The notes: generated by a model not told the origin, from the letters alone. Shown: positions 17,901-26,486, numbered from the stretch's first letter. The stretch is 64,000 nucleotides of DNA from Candidatus Poribacteria bacterium (GCA_022821965.1 JAJECN010000024.1:1-64000), one strand, 5' to 3'. Numbers and translations are program-made.

Positions 17901-18445
17901 CGGGACCAACAGATATTGAAATTGGCTGTTTAGGTGAACTCATCGGCCCGATTAATCAACCTGTTTTTAGTGGAAACGTCTCAGTGCTTAGCGGGAAAGT
18001 TGGATTTTTTGCGCAAACCTTTGAAATCGTTGAAGGCTCTACAATCAGTAATCAGAGTACTGTCGATTTTAATCCAGTACTCAACGTTCATCTCCAGACC
18101 CCGAACCGGATTCGCGGGATACTGCCAAGAAATGAAACCACGGTAGATCTTCAGGTGTTTGGTGCCCTTACCGGCACACTAAACAATCCTAATTTCACCC
18201 TGAGCGCGTCCTCTGAAACGACAACGGAAGTCCTCACAGATGAAGATATTACCGCTTTCCTTTTTCGTAACTACGCACTTTCAGGGGAGTTAGGGCGGTT
18301 TACCTTTAGCCTTCACCGCCCGTTTGAGGAAGACGTGCGCTCCATTAGTGCCGAGTACCCACTTGGCAAAAACATATCCATTAAAATTGAGACGAACGAA
18401 AGAAGGGAACACGGGATTGACGTTGAACTCAAGGGACGCTTTTAA
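11951..18445 (+). CDS. tamB: TamB/DUF490-like translocation and assembly module protein, very large
   Basis: TamB-type proteins span the periplasm as a beta-taco groove and work with an Omp85 partner in outer-membrane assembly or lipid transport. This protein has 2164 residues from ATG 11951, which has AGGA 8 nt upstream; the frame is open from a TTG at 11918. One N-terminal membrane helix (IFIGIFLIIGLFGTFFLI, about 8-25) is followed by an AsmA-like start. A long run of beta-repeat units such as GTADGSASISGTL follows, ending in a typical TamB C-terminal domain (NISIKIETNERREHGIDVELKGRF). E. coli TamB is about 1260 residues, so this is far longer. Two stretches are repeat-encoded. The Omp85 gene follows by 24 nt. 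Confidence 0.88.
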   Translation: MRKRLQKISIFIGIFLIIGLFGTFFLIRSQTFLNWVEGRLETELKNRITDGYTASIGKIEGNILGSVSVKNVEISKESKLVISTGEVSLIYNPLRLLTRKFEVKKLKVDNPQIHAKQNPGGNLNLSNIFQEDSSDENTPQFGFAIESLDFTDGTISYIDTQRNLDITINGISVKVEGPLNTWKHDGTLKIETGSFTFNGSKTAIDNFDAEFSILANSNELKNLHIKFGDSDLTVTGGYTHGKTPFSWNSRVNLELDVADVQQFLSEDINLEGVVKANLRMNGTDSTLDSTLAAEMPTFSITKTAASPSQQIVLADLNIEANFNSEPTPTFTLKTFRAQVADGTMTSDGSVTLENPLEGNLLKQFQQLANHPFNYKGKWSVTEAQLIPLLSMFVKLPENLADSTGILSGTAEFNGNSTDISSLKFDSRIVLMETILDEIKFEDSTLNCTIVDGNLTVDGNLDETQINITGPFPLAQQDILDIHASDINFDDLMKLVNSADIGGTAELSAKLSDGTLKGFIEIPNATFNDIPIGVLSGDFRYRDGRVFVENGLMTKNTIEKSSAVSSQQSAVKEELETPKSPLITTKTEYESRTTITGTVDVEGEFPANFSIVADPVYVQHYPRVLLGAEYPVDGEIRGELKLDGTLINLDGTANFSVTKGVAWGIHLDPLTLPLEIEDYNFTLPNFKITTRGQQVTLNVSVASNSDYDLLLESDAPVRFEEIAKAANIPDFPFEGEFDVRVVGKLRKPENADFRVELDFSNVTFLNNGRSTKHLLGDVYLLGKLIERKNTTGEPDFFDFHGHGFDKTSQIRGYVSMDTGNPYQFTAENKAFAVKPILSILHPALASVTGTADGSASISGTLEDLAPSPEAKTTKSDKKQIYPYDVNILVTTSQLRYENSTEHEIEFTNSEPIRLHLKDDKWTIDALSLRTSEDKSPFIALTGTFDAKSETMNLHAVSDAFALPPFGNALGLPLDMLQTGTARYDLKVTGTSSQPVVRLEWAIPALTLKTEVSDIDATEAGGTIIYQEETLRFEDCAFKLFGNDVNLEGYVDVHPEDTNISELHLRVDIIALDLATLPMEVIDNLGSSNDITGILETSMEIGGTLAEPLALLYAKTTAQHPIRFAAYIPVITLEKLRVDINLDSEFVRVQRAEANGQIGDGTYRAQGEAVFPHQKSRQSSGNTGQLRKDSVKSDPPLTDNRKLVTDNYFEIDVSASQVEVGNYGVASGHVKLSGTGLDPQQITVIGEINKLELDGYDFRLTNSAPLQFRSDPSGITEAAETLAVHIPLQLTSPTMTALMNVDIGGTFDAPNITAAWNGTLNQKEWTGNVQYRNSQIELIGITLKDQADMLTFTGVIPFNLTFTAMDISERFLAEPINIRLRGSELPLNFFPGIDTLFSEADGTVDIDLALQGTSRDPHITGNVSLEAPQLHLRNFHEPIQNMKMRLKADDGAIDVTELQFDMGTGYCILQQGQLALDGLTPKHFTLAGLRFELFPLGSTVQHSLPPDLLEAVDGHLSMTLNELTVPFDSFLISGENAPLQIQEIPSLADLIAVSSADVSIKSVRLSFNALNQQYDFQDPQPIQIFLNNGTATLSEAFVLQNEYSFPVTQTFTDEDEKPAEIVGNVHTVEEAKTTLSIDAESKWSVNGEFDGALRFKNFDISAITETWAAPYRITGALSGSLQMSGTSENPKITLRRHENEPAELYLYDVPIDLRWRIRYQNGKWEISERRYLKATFGENQINFSWSMPYQLELIPFFTALQQTPEKVWTEFQQMPMRGILDIAVDDLDMLRFVVPGLRTTTGTSEMHVELTGTIETPEANGGILFKNVGFELPDAGIDIKNIEGKLQLSEKGANITQLEGMLNGGNFSVRGSMTASPDRRIWQTPPTLQMNANLTSTVFEQQGQYRVDLDSTEFYLQGELLRPRLTGNLHINGGYYQQNWEIVRDWLTGVSVKETDILLDYPILRDLHLDVDINIPNNFRVLSSITGPTDIEIGCLGELIGPINQPVFSGNVSVLSGKVGFFAQTFEIVEGSTISNQSTVDFNPVLNVHLQTPNRIRGILPRNETTVDLQVFGALTGTLNNPNFTLSASSETTTEVLTDEDITAFLFRNYALSGELGRFTFSLHRPFEEDVRSISAEYPLGKNISIKIETNERREHGIDVELKGRF
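13627..13700. repeat. Repeat family A-type insertion in tamB (first)
   Basis: Four tandem GTCAGCA units and the arms CAGTTAAAGAAG and CTGATAACTACT are read in frame as KSSAVSSQQSAVKEELETPKS followed by PLITTKTE. This Ser/Gln/Lys-rich block breaks the regular beta pattern of the protein. It lacks the inner hairpin, so it may be a shortened copy. Confidence 0.75.
15468..15572. repeat. Repeat family A-type insertion in tamB (second)
   Basis: GTCGTCAGTCTTCAGGTAAC at the left, and TTTAACTGATAACCG plus GGTAACTGATAACTA at the right, mark a second copy. It is read in frame as KSRQSSGNTGQLRKDSV followed by KSDPPLTDNRKLVTDNYF. The surrounding protein is ordinary TamB-like beta sequence. Confidence 0.8.
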
Positions 18446-18469
18446 TCTCGCACTGAACGAAAACGGAAA

Positions 18470-21400
18470 ATGCATAGGCTGTGCTCAAACTACACATTGA
18501 CAGTATGGAATTGCCTAATTCTGACGTTCTGCTGTTTTCTTCTACAATCCGTAGAAGCAAACGAACCGACAGAAACCTCACGCGATACAAAGAACCCGAG
18601 TGAAACCACACCTTCACTACGCGAGGAACCCAACCGCAAACATATCGCGAAGATAGAGTACTATATAGATGGCAAACCTATAGCAGAAACCACAGAGCAC
18701 CTCAATGTACTCAGAAATCAAACGTTTGTGTCTGCCGGTGACACGTTATCCCGAAACGCTATTCAGCAAAGTATCAAAGTACTCTATGCGACAGAACAGT
18801 ACTCCCAAATACAGGTTTATTCACAAGACACTCCTGACGGCACCGTTTTAACCTACGACCTAACACCTTTCGCACGCATCAAAGAAATTGTACTTTCCGG
18901 TATCCCGAAAAACGAATTCTGGAATATCATCGAAAATGCGATGAGATCAAAGCCGGGTGGGCGATATGTTCCTACAATCGCCAAAACCGACATCAGCCGT
19001 ATCGAAAAGACATGTCGAGAGCATGGATATTTCGACGCGAAAGTCACGGTTGCCGATGCCCTCACCGAAGATGGCACCTTAACCTACCAGATAATCCCAG
19101 GCGATCCCTCAACTATTAAGACACTGCAAATTCAAGGCAACACTGCTATCTCAACAAACCGCCTTAAAGCCGTCTGTAACTTTAGCCGCCTCTCCCCGAT
19201 TTACAATCAATCCGATGTCGAAGGTGATGTGGCTTCTATGTTAGACCTCTATCATAAAAGCAGCTATCCGACTGCTACAATCACACCAACCTTCGCTCAT
19301 GAAACCGGGACTTTGCAATTTGATATCAACGAAGGCAAGCAGGTCCAGCTGAAGTTCGTCCCGAACACCGGTGAACTGCCTCTATTGCTCCAAGATGCCT
19401 TCAGAGAAGATATAGCCCCTCTCATTAATACTGCTTCTCCTTCTATGTGGGAACGAAGGATCAAATCCTATTTTAAAACCGAGGGGTATCACGACACCAC
19501 TGTAAATGAGGAAAATTCGGATGAATCCAGTGTTCGACTCACTATCAACCCCGGAATACGTTATGCCATTAAGCGCGTCACTTTTTCAGGGAATCGGGCG
19601 TTTTCAAATGCAAAACTGCTCCAAGAGATGACCACCAAACCGATAGCCGGATTTTTGCGAAACTTGCAAGCAAACCTTTCAAGAATATTATTTCGACGAG
19701 AACAGAAACGTTTTTTTTATCAACAAGAACTCGACACAGATGTAGATCGACTCGAAATTCTATACGCAAGAGCCGGTTATCCGAAGGCATCCATCAAAAC
19801 AACGCTTGATAAAAAGAATGCTAACAATCTTGACATCGGCGAAGTCATGATACATCTTACAATAACTGAAGAACGGAAAGAGATAATTCACCGATGCGAC
19901 ATCACTGGCAACGAAGCGTTAGATACGCCAACGCTTCTGGCGCGTTTGCAAAGTGAACTCCCCCTCCCGCAGCCAAATGCGTCCGTTGCACGACAAACCT
20001 ATGGAAACGCAATCTTAAAAGCCTATCATGAACTTGGATATATTGACGCAGTGGTTAGTGGTAGGTATATACCAGAAACGGAAGTTTCGGTCTTTCGAGT
20101 AGCAGGTAATTTCTCGGACTCCCTTGATAGTCGCAGACTTCCCTGGGAAGTCCGAAGGGAATTTAAAAGACACAATCTTACACTTGCCGGTGTTGACATA
20201 GCAACCAGTATAGGGAACCTCTGGAGCATCCAAGACGTTGAAGGCAATCCTCGCTACACACTCAAACAGGAAGCGACGCACCTTGAGGTTTTTGAACACG
20301 GTGTCCTTCGCCTCACTGTTGATGAAGAGGGTGAACAGGTCGTGTTCGGCAAATTCTATTTTGAAGGGGACACGGATATTGTAAAGCGACATGTGCTCGA
20401 ACGCGAAGTAGCACATCTTGAGGGAACCCTTTGGACAGGAGAAAAGTTAAGCACTGCCTTGCAAAATCTCTACGGTTTAGGGATTTTTCACAGTGTTAAA
20501 GATGAACGTTTCTCTCGGTTTCCTACCCGCAGCGCAGGTACGCCTCGCCCAAGGAAAATCAATGATGTTTCAATAACAGTCGAAAAACAGAAGCCGCGAA
20601 CATACAGTTTAAGTAGTGGTTACAGTTTCGCAGAGGGTTTCCGTGGAACATTGGCGCTAACGGATAGCAACTTTCTCTTTAAACAGAACATCCGAGGTCG
20701 CGTACGCGGTAGACTCGGATGGCGAGACGAGTTAGGTTATCTCTTCGATGCGACACTCACCGAACCTTGGTTAATTGGACGCACCCGCGGAAGTCTACAG
20801 GTATTAGCCAAGAAATTGGAGGTCGACGACAACGTCCGAGCACTTCAAGGGAGTTTCATTCTCAGCAGAGATTTGTTCAAATTGCATCATCTTAATCTAA
20901 GATATAGCTACCGAAACTTGGACCAACCGATGCCACCGATACCAGAAAACTCCGAAGTTATCCGTTTTCCTGAAGCGCAGAACCCTTTCAGCACAACTGT
21001 GAGTAGCGTTCAACTTTCCTGGACCTATGATAGCCGTGTACGCTATCTGAATCCTACGGGAGGCATGTTCAACGCGCTTACACTTGAATATGCAGGCGGC
21101 TTTTTGCAAGGCGAAACCGGTTTTATCAAAGCCACAACAGATACCCGATACTACCAACAACTCGTCGGTCCCTTCTCAGTGGCAAGCGGGGACCCCGGAC
21201 TGGTCTTGGCAACCGCACTCCGATTCGGTATCACCACCGGATTGCACTCAAGCCGTCGCGCGGAATTGATCTCTTTTGAGCGGTTTTGGGCAGGTGGAGG
21301 GACAACAGTTCGAGGTTACGCGGAACGTTCTCTCGGGCCCGAAGATAGCGCAGGTATCCATCGCGGCGATGTACAATTCATCTTTAACACAGAATTACGC

Positions 21401-21634
21401 TTTCCGATCTATTGGTGGATCCGCGGCGCGCTCTTTTTTGACATTGGCAATGTCTGGGATTCATTGGAAGATATTAATACGACAGCACAGTTGCCATCTT
21501 CTGTGGGTGCTGGACTTTACTTGGATCTTGGTGCTCTCACGGGTGGAATAGACTATGCGATCCCACTTGTGTCCACGCCGGGCGCGTTAGATCGATACAG
21601 AGCCGTCCACCTGCGCCTTGGCAGTACCTTTTAA
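18470..21634 (+). CDS. Omp85-family outer membrane assembly protein (TamA/BamA-like)
   Basis: Omp85 proteins insert barrels into the outer membrane. This 1054-residue member has an N-terminal signal-like segment (WNCLILTFCCFLLQSVEA, about 13-30). Several POTRA-type repeats follow, with recurring patterns such as IKTLQIQGNTAIS, IKRVTFSGNRAFS and IIHRCDITGNEAL. A C-terminal barrel from about residue 700 contains FWAGGGTTVRGYAERSLGP (the VRGF-type lid-lock motif) and ends LRLGSTF, with the terminal Phe expected for barrel recognition. It is longer than BamA (about 800) because of extra POTRA-like repeats. Placement right after tamB supports a TamA role. Confidence 0.9.
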   Translation: MHRLCSNYTLTVWNCLILTFCCFLLQSVEANEPTETSRDTKNPSETTPSLREEPNRKHIAKIEYYIDGKPIAETTEHLNVLRNQTFVSAGDTLSRNAIQQSIKVLYATEQYSQIQVYSQDTPDGTVLTYDLTPFARIKEIVLSGIPKNEFWNIIENAMRSKPGGRYVPTIAKTDISRIEKTCREHGYFDAKVTVADALTEDGTLTYQIIPGDPSTIKTLQIQGNTAISTNRLKAVCNFSRLSPIYNQSDVEGDVASMLDLYHKSSYPTATITPTFAHETGTLQFDINEGKQVQLKFVPNTGELPLLLQDAFREDIAPLINTASPSMWERRIKSYFKTEGYHDTTVNEENSDESSVRLTINPGIRYAIKRVTFSGNRAFSNAKLLQEMTTKPIAGFLRNLQANLSRILFRREQKRFFYQQELDTDVDRLEILYARAGYPKASIKTTLDKKNANNLDIGEVMIHLTITEERKEIIHRCDITGNEALDTPTLLARLQSELPLPQPNASVARQTYGNAILKAYHELGYIDAVVSGRYIPETEVSVFRVAGNFSDSLDSRRLPWEVRREFKRHNLTLAGVDIATSIGNLWSIQDVEGNPRYTLKQEATHLEVFEHGVLRLTVDEEGEQVVFGKFYFEGDTDIVKRHVLEREVAHLEGTLWTGEKLSTALQNLYGLGIFHSVKDERFSRFPTRSAGTPRPRKINDVSITVEKQKPRTYSLSSGYSFAEGFRGTLALTDSNFLFKQNIRGRVRGRLGWRDELGYLFDATLTEPWLIGRTRGSLQVLAKKLEVDDNVRALQGSFILSRDLFKLHHLNLRYSYRNLDQPMPPIPENSEVIRFPEAQNPFSTTVSSVQLSWTYDSRVRYLNPTGGMFNALTLEYAGGFLQGETGFIKATTDTRYYQQLVGPFSVASGDPGLVLATALRFGITTGLHSSRRAELISFERFWAGGGTTVRGYAERSLGPEDSAGIHRGDVQFIFNTELRFPIYWWIRGALFFDIGNVWDSLEDINTTAQLPSSVGAGLYLDLGALTGGIDYAIPLVSTPGALDRYRAVHLRLGSTF

Positions 21635-21732
21635 AAGTTTTGAAATGTGCTAAAGTTGTGTAACATTCACTGCTCTTTTCAACCTTACAGTTTTCACGGA
21701 CTTTAGATACACTTTACAACTTTCCTTGATGG

Positions 21733-22665
21733 TTAATCTGCTGACTCGCCGTAGGGTTTTCCCAACGCGAGCGGTGCCTCGGCACGCCCAACAAACCCCG
21801 CCAACACTGCTAAACAGAGCACATAAGGCAACATCAAAAACAGCTGATACGGGATTTCCCAACCCAACGCTTGGAACCGCGCATCCAATGCTGAACCGAG
21901 TCCAAAGAGCAGCGCAGCACCGCACGCCTTCACAGGATGCCATTTCCCAAAGATAACGATCGCCAGAGCAATAAACCCACGTCCAACCGTCATTCCAGGT
22001 GTAAAATATGGAACATCGGCAATAGAGAGATAACCGCCCGCCATGCCCGCCATACCACCCGCAAATAACAAACAGAGCATTCTCAAACGGCGGACGTTAG
22101 AACCCGCAGCGGCAATCGCCCTTGGATGTTCGCCACAAGCGCGTATCCGAAGCCCGGGTTGTGTGTGGTACAGGAAAAAGTAGACACACGGCACCAGCAG
22201 AAACGTGATGAAAACAAGGATATTGTGTGAAAACAGCGCACCGCCGAAAAAGGGTATCTTTGAAAGCAACGGAATCTCAAGTTGCTGAAACGCTGGCACG
22301 CCTTGGGCGATACCTGTTATCCCGAAGAGTCGCTGGTAGACGACCTCTGTCAAACCCAATGCCAAAAGCGTCATTGCTGTCCCGATAATAACCTGATCCC
22401 CACGCAATCTTATCGCACACAGCCCAAACAACGCAGCAGCGATAAGTCCACTGAATCCTGCTATAAAAAGTCCACACCACGGTGCGAACATCGCGAATTC
22501 TGCCGTATAGAAAGAACCTACCATCCCGAAGAACGCACCGATGAGCATCATCCCTTCAATACCGATGTTAAGCACACCCGCACGTTGGGAGATGACCTCG
22601 CCTAACGCGGCAAGCAGAAGCGGGGTTGCCCCGCGAATTGTAGCTGAAAGAATCTCTTCAAACAT
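21733..22665 (-). CDS. ABC transporter permease, BMP/nucleoside type (second permease)
   Basis: This 310-residue, strongly hydrophobic protein belongs to the BPD_transp_2 family. It resembles NupQ/YufQ-type permeases of nucleoside-like importers fed by BMP lipoproteins. The N-terminal signature ATPLLLAALGEVISQRAGVLNIGIEGMMLIGAF (about 14-46) is typical of the family. It is the third gene of an ATPase-permease-permease run on the minus strand, separated from the previous permease gene by a 148-nt family A repeat. No ribosome site is evident; the repeat arm ends about 10 nt before the ATG. Confidence 0.9.
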   Translation of the reverse strand: MFEEILSATIRGATPLLLAALGEVISQRAGVLNIGIEGMMLIGAFFGMVGSFYTAEFAMFAPWCGLFIAGFSGLIAAALFGLCAIRLRGDQVIIGTAMTLLALGLTEVVYQRLFGITGIAQGVPAFQQLEIPLLSKIPFFGGALFSHNILVFITFLLVPCVYFFLYHTQPGLRIRACGEHPRAIAAAGSNVRRLRMLCLLFAGGMAGMAGGYLSIADVPYFTPGMTVGRGFIALAIVIFGKWHPVKACGAALLFGLGSALDARFQALGWEIPYQLFLMLPYVLCLAVLAGFVGRAEAPLALGKPYGESAD

Positions 22666-22671
22666 ATTTTT

Positions 22672-22806
22672 CTACTGGTTATCAGTTTTCAGTCCGGTTT
22701 TCTTTCAGAAAACCTTTCAGTTTTCAGTTAAGAGGTTTTCGTTTAACAGAACCCTCTTGTAACTCTCACTGCGAGGCAAACCGACAACTGATAACTGACA
22801 ACTATT
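22672..22806. repeat. Palindromic repeat family A copy between the two permease genes
   Basis: The arms CTGGTTATCAGTTTTCAG and CGACAACTGATAACTGACAAC flank an inner hairpin GGTTTTCTTTCAGAAAACC (22696-22714). The copy fills the gap within the transporter operon. Confidence 0.85.
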
Positions 22807-22813
22807 CCCCCTA

Positions 22814-23872
22814 CTATTCCTCTGCAGCTGCACGCTTTCGGAACAGTTGAACAGAACCATACCCAATAACGAAAAGCAGAATTGTCCCTTGCATTATAAA
22901 CGTTACTTTGTCAGAGATGCCTACCTCTCGCTGCATACTATACGAACCGGTTGTCAGCGCGCCAAACAGGAGCGCAGCAGCAACCGTCACCAACGGATTC
23001 AATTTCGCTAACAGCGCAACAGCAATCGCTGTGTAGCCGTAGCCGGGCGAAAAGTTAAGGAAAAGCCGACGGGTCAAGGCAGTTAGCTCAATCGCCCCAC
23101 CGAGTCCTGCAAGTGCCCCACTGATAAAAAAGACCCGGAGTGTGTTCTGTACAATCGAAATTCCTGCCGCTTCTGCCGCAGCAGCACCTTCTCCGACTGC
23201 ACGGAGTTGATATCCAAACGCTGTCCGAAAGAGGACAAATGTGAGGATAATCGCCAATATTACAGCGATGACAATGCCGAGGTGGACTCGATGCGGTGGG
23301 ATAAGCCGTGGCAGGAACACCCACTCCACGATCCGATCACTCTGCGGACCGCGTTGTGCTGTTTCCTGCAATGGACCCCCATCTATCATCAAACTCACCA
23401 GATGGAGAGCGACGTAATTCAACATAATCGTACTAATAACTTCGTTGACACCACGTGTCACCTTAAGAACGGCAGGGATGAGTCCCCATATTCCGCCTGC
23501 GAATGTCGCAAAGCAGAGGCAGATTGGTACAGCAATCCATGTGTTTTGAGGGAAAAGTGCAGCGAGTTTCGTCCCGAACCAGGTAGCTGTTAACGCACCT
23601 ATCAAAAATTGTCCTTCAGCACCAATATTCCATATCCCACACCGAAACGCCATCGCAACCGAGAGTCCCGCCATCAGAAACGGGGTACTCTTCACCAACG
23701 TCTCTCCCAATTTCCTACTATTACCGAACGCACCGCTCACCGCTGCTTGGTAAGCTTCCAACGGGTTATAATGACATAGCAACATTATAATGGCGTTTGT
23801 GACAAACGCGCTCGCGAGAATCAAAACAGGGGTCGCTACCCAATGAATTTTTAAACTATTAAATTTGGGCAT
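22814..23872 (-). CDS. ABC transporter permease, BMP/nucleoside type (first permease)
   Basis: The 352-residue protein is a BPD_transp_2 permease of the NupP/YufP type with about eight to ten membrane helices. It carries the family signature LVKSTPFLMAGLSVAMAFRCGIWNIGAEGQFLIGAL (about 59-94) and GVNEVISTIMLNYVALHLV. It pairs with the permease at 21733-22665 and follows the ATPase gene by 38 nt. It likely forms the inner-membrane pore for the substrate captured by the BMP proteins encoded at 27782-29969. Confidence 0.92.
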   Translation of the reverse strand: MPKFNSLKIHWVATPVLILASAFVTNAIIMLLCHYNPLEAYQAAVSGAFGNSRKLGETLVKSTPFLMAGLSVAMAFRCGIWNIGAEGQFLIGALTATWFGTKLAALFPQNTWIAVPICLCFATFAGGIWGLIPAVLKVTRGVNEVISTIMLNYVALHLVSLMIDGGPLQETAQRGPQSDRIVEWVFLPRLIPPHRVHLGIVIAVILAIILTFVLFRTAFGYQLRAVGEGAAAAEAAGISIVQNTLRVFFISGALAGLGGAIELTALTRRLFLNFSPGYGYTAIAVALLAKLNPLVTVAAALLFGALTTGSYSMQREVGISDKVTFIMQGTILLFVIGYGSVQLFRKRAAAEE

Positions 23873-23910
23873 TGTTCCAATGCATCCTCACCACTCCCGT
23901 TAGGGCAAAA

Positions 23911-25488
23911 TTAAAAACCTGTCATTAACAATCCGAGTGCTTCGATGTTGTTGCGTTGCGCAGTTGCTTCGATGAGTTTGCCCCTCGACATGACATAGAG
24001 TCGATCGCTTAACAGTAAGACTTCGTCTAACTCCGTTGAGATTAAGAGGACAGATTTCTTTTTCTCGCGTTGTGCCAACAGATTCTCGTGTACATAGCGA
24101 GCAGCATTGACATCTAAACCGCGTGTCGGGTTAACAGCGATCAGGAGATCCGGTTGAAGTGAGATTTCTCGGGCGATAACAATTTTCTGTTGATTGCCAC
24201 CGGAGAGTGCGGAAGCTGGAATATCAGGGTTAGGGGGACGGATGTCATAATCAGCAATTAGATTTTCTGCTGTTTCACGTTTTTTCTTCTGGTTAAGGAT
24301 ATTCCACTGCGCGATGTTTTCTAAGTGTGTTACGTTTAACACGAGGTTTTCCGTAACTGAAAACGCCGCGATGACACCTGTCGTTTGTCTGTCCTCTGGG
24401 ATATAGCCGACACTACGATGGCGCACCGCATTTATCCCTTTCGGGTTAGCACCCAAGATGCTTATCGTTCCAGATGCGTTGTGGCGTAACCCCATAATCG
24501 CCTCAGCGAGTTCGCGCTGTCCATTGCCATCTACACCCGCAATACCGATGATCTCACCGCGACGCGTCTCCATAGAGACATCTGACACCGCAACCTCAGC
24601 CCGATTGCCGAGTACCGTCAAATTTGAGAGTTGTAATACGTTGTCTGGAGGATCGCTTTCAAGGATAGAACTATCTGAACGTTCAACTTCACTTATCTCT
24701 TCCCCGATCATCTCTCTGGCGAGTTCCCGCGCAGTCAGTTCACCAGTTTTACCGAGATAGACCTTTTTACCGCGTCTCAAAACGGTAATTCTGTCACTGA
24801 TGTCTAAAACCTCTTTCATCTTGTGGCTAATGAAAATGATTGCGCGACCATCAGCTTGGAGTTTGCGCAGAATTGTAAAGAAACCTTCAACCTCTTGCGG
24901 ACTCAAGACAGCTGTCGGTTCGTCGAGAATCAGAATCCGGGCATCAACAGCAAGTGCCTTCAGGATCTCTACACGCTGCTTCAAACCTACCGAGAGCGTC
25001 CGGACCAGCGCAGTTGGATCTACAGCTAAACCAAACCGCTCCGAGAGCTCTTCAGTAATACGAACGGCTTCCTCTTTCTTAAAGCGGAATTTCCCCAACC
25101 ATTTTTTATAATTCCCGTTTGTGGATGTGTCTCCCACTGTACCCAGACGCAATTGTCCAAGACTCAAGGCGATGTTCTCAGCGACAGTAAGATTTTCAAC
25201 TAACATAAAATGTTGGTGCACCATGCCGATGCCACTCGCAATCGCATCACGCGGCGATTTTGCACGCAACCGATGTCGCCAGTTTTCACGATCCGTGACA
25301 TAGATCCGTCCCTTCGATGGCTGGTAGAGACCGTAGATAAGGTTCATCAGCGTAGATTTCCCCGCGCCATTTTCCCCTAAAATCGCGTGGATTTCACCGG
25401 CTTGAAGCGCAAAATCAACACTGTCAACAGCAACAAAATCGCCGAAGGTCTTCGTAACATTCCGAAGTTCAAGGATGCTTTCTGCCAT
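23911..25488 (-). CDS. ABC transporter ATP-binding protein, double-domain (nucleoside/sugar type)
   Basis: The 525-residue protein has two fused nucleotide-binding domains, as in RbsA/NupO. The first has Walker A GENGAGKST (38-46), signature LSVGLKQRVEILKAL and Walker B ILILDEPTAVLSP. The second has a degenerate Walker A GVDGNGQRE and signature LSGGNQQK, the usual asymmetry of this subfamily. It powers the importer formed with the two downstream permeases. Between about residues 104 and 118 there is a small extra loop (TVGDTSTNGNYKKW). No strong ribosome site is seen. Confidence 0.94.
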   Translation of the reverse strand: MAESILELRNVTKTFGDFVAVDSVDFALQAGEIHAILGENGAGKSTLMNLIYGLYQPSKGRIYVTDRENWRHRLRAKSPRDAIASGIGMVHQHFMLVENLTVAENIALSLGQLRLGTVGDTSTNGNYKKWLGKFRFKKEEAVRITEELSERFGLAVDPTALVRTLSVGLKQRVEILKALAVDARILILDEPTAVLSPQEVEGFFTILRKLQADGRAIIFISHKMKEVLDISDRITVLRRGKKVYLGKTGELTARELAREMIGEEISEVERSDSSILESDPPDNVLQLSNLTVLGNRAEVAVSDVSMETRRGEIIGIAGVDGNGQRELAEAIMGLRHNASGTISILGANPKGINAVRHRSVGYIPEDRQTTGVIAAFSVTENLVLNVTHLENIAQWNILNQKKKRETAENLIADYDIRPPNPDIPASALSGGNQQKIVIAREISLQPDLLIAVNPTRGLDVNAARYVHENLLAQREKKKSVLLISTELDEVLLLSDRLYVMSRGKLIEATAQRNNIEALGLLMTGF

Positions 25489-25540
25489 AGTTGTCTGAAT
25501 CAGGATTTACAAGATTATAAGATTTCGAGAATAAAAGGCG

Positions 25541-26389
25541 TTACCGCGATTGGATCCATTGTGCTGCTCGTGCTGTTGTCAGTTCGCCATCATAAGCAAC
25601 GTATCGAAGCGCAACTTTCCAACGCTCACCTGCTGGTGTTGATACGGAACCCGTCCAAGTCGGGTTATAGAGTGCCATTCCATAATCCCGAATAAACCAC
25701 GGACCACGAATACCTTCGTTGAGAATACTCATAAAAACACCAAACTCTCCATGCCCTGCTAATGTGTTCTGGTAGGCAACGAAATCCGATTCGCCTTCAT
25801 GAACGACATCAACACTTCCCTTGCGTTCATTGTCCGCGAGTACAATACCACCCATGACAGGCAGAAGTCTCGGCTCGACACGCATGCCGATGCTTCCAAA
25901 CTTCGTCTGTGGGTATGTCGCAGCCCCGTAAGATGCAATCTTTTCACTCGTCATATCGCAGACGGTGGCATCATCAAGCGCGTAGAGATTGACAGTGCGG
26001 ATTTCGTCAATCAACGGTTCTTCGTTTTCATCCCGCCAGGTAACATCCTGAACAAACTGAACACCATCGGTATGCGGGGTAATCTCAACCTCTTTCTGCG
26101 TGTCCATCCGTCCCAACTTTTCAAAAACCTTGTCAGTCCAAGAGCGACGGGGCGGTGATGCCCAAAAACCCGCTTCCCTCTCACCGACCTGCACCGGTCC
26201 TTGTCCAACAAAAATACCGTTGTGAAACGGATGATCGAAGGCGAACTCTTGAACGACGGTATGTCCAGCTGGCGTATAGAACGGAAAAACGAACGGACGA
26301 TAAAAATTCGCACCCATACCGCCCAAACAACGTCCCGTCCCGCTTTGAACAACTAAATGTGTTTTAGCATTTACCTTGACTTCAAACAC
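25541..26389 (-). CDS. PmoA-like / DUF6807 family protein
   Basis: This 282-residue protein resembles the 'methane oxygenase PmoA' family (DUF6807). Despite the name, the family is common in sugar-utilising bacteria and is not linked to methane oxidation by sequence. Family-like stretches are PFVFPFYTPAGHTVVQEFAFDHPFHNGIFVGQG (His-rich, about 32-64) and GPWFIRDYGMALYNPTW near the end. The start is GTG with AGGAG about 11 nt upstream. Its place beside a sialidase-like gene and the BMP transporter suggests a shared catabolic role. The exact reaction is unknown. Confidence 0.8.
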   Translation of the reverse strand: MFEVKVNAKTHLVVQSGTGRCLGGMGANFYRPFVFPFYTPAGHTVVQEFAFDHPFHNGIFVGQGPVQVGEREAGFWASPPRRSWTDKVFEKLGRMDTQKEVEITPHTDGVQFVQDVTWRDENEEPLIDEIRTVNLYALDDATVCDMTSEKIASYGAATYPQTKFGSIGMRVEPRLLPVMGGIVLADNERKGSVDVVHEGESDFVAYQNTLAGHGEFGVFMSILNEGIRGPWFIRDYGMALYNPTWTGSVSTPAGERWKVALRYVAYDGELTTARAAQWIQSR

Positions 26390-26423
26390 GTATTTTATAT
26401 TCTCCTATTATGTTAGTTGAAGT

Positions 26424-26445
26424 GTTGGGTTTCGTTCAACCCAAC
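26424..26445. repeat. Palindromic repeat family C (GTTGGGTT/AACCCAAC)
   Basis: The 8-bp stem GTTGGGTT (26424-26431) and AACCCAAC (26438-26445) flank a 6-nt loop. It sits between the sialidase-like and PmoA-like genes. Related palindromes occur at 56651-56675 and, inside a gene, at 56801-56825. There is no U-run, so terminator function is uncertain. Confidence 0.6.
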
Positions 26446-26486
26446 CTACACGCCTACGTTAACCCCAAGTTTTACATAGGTATGAC

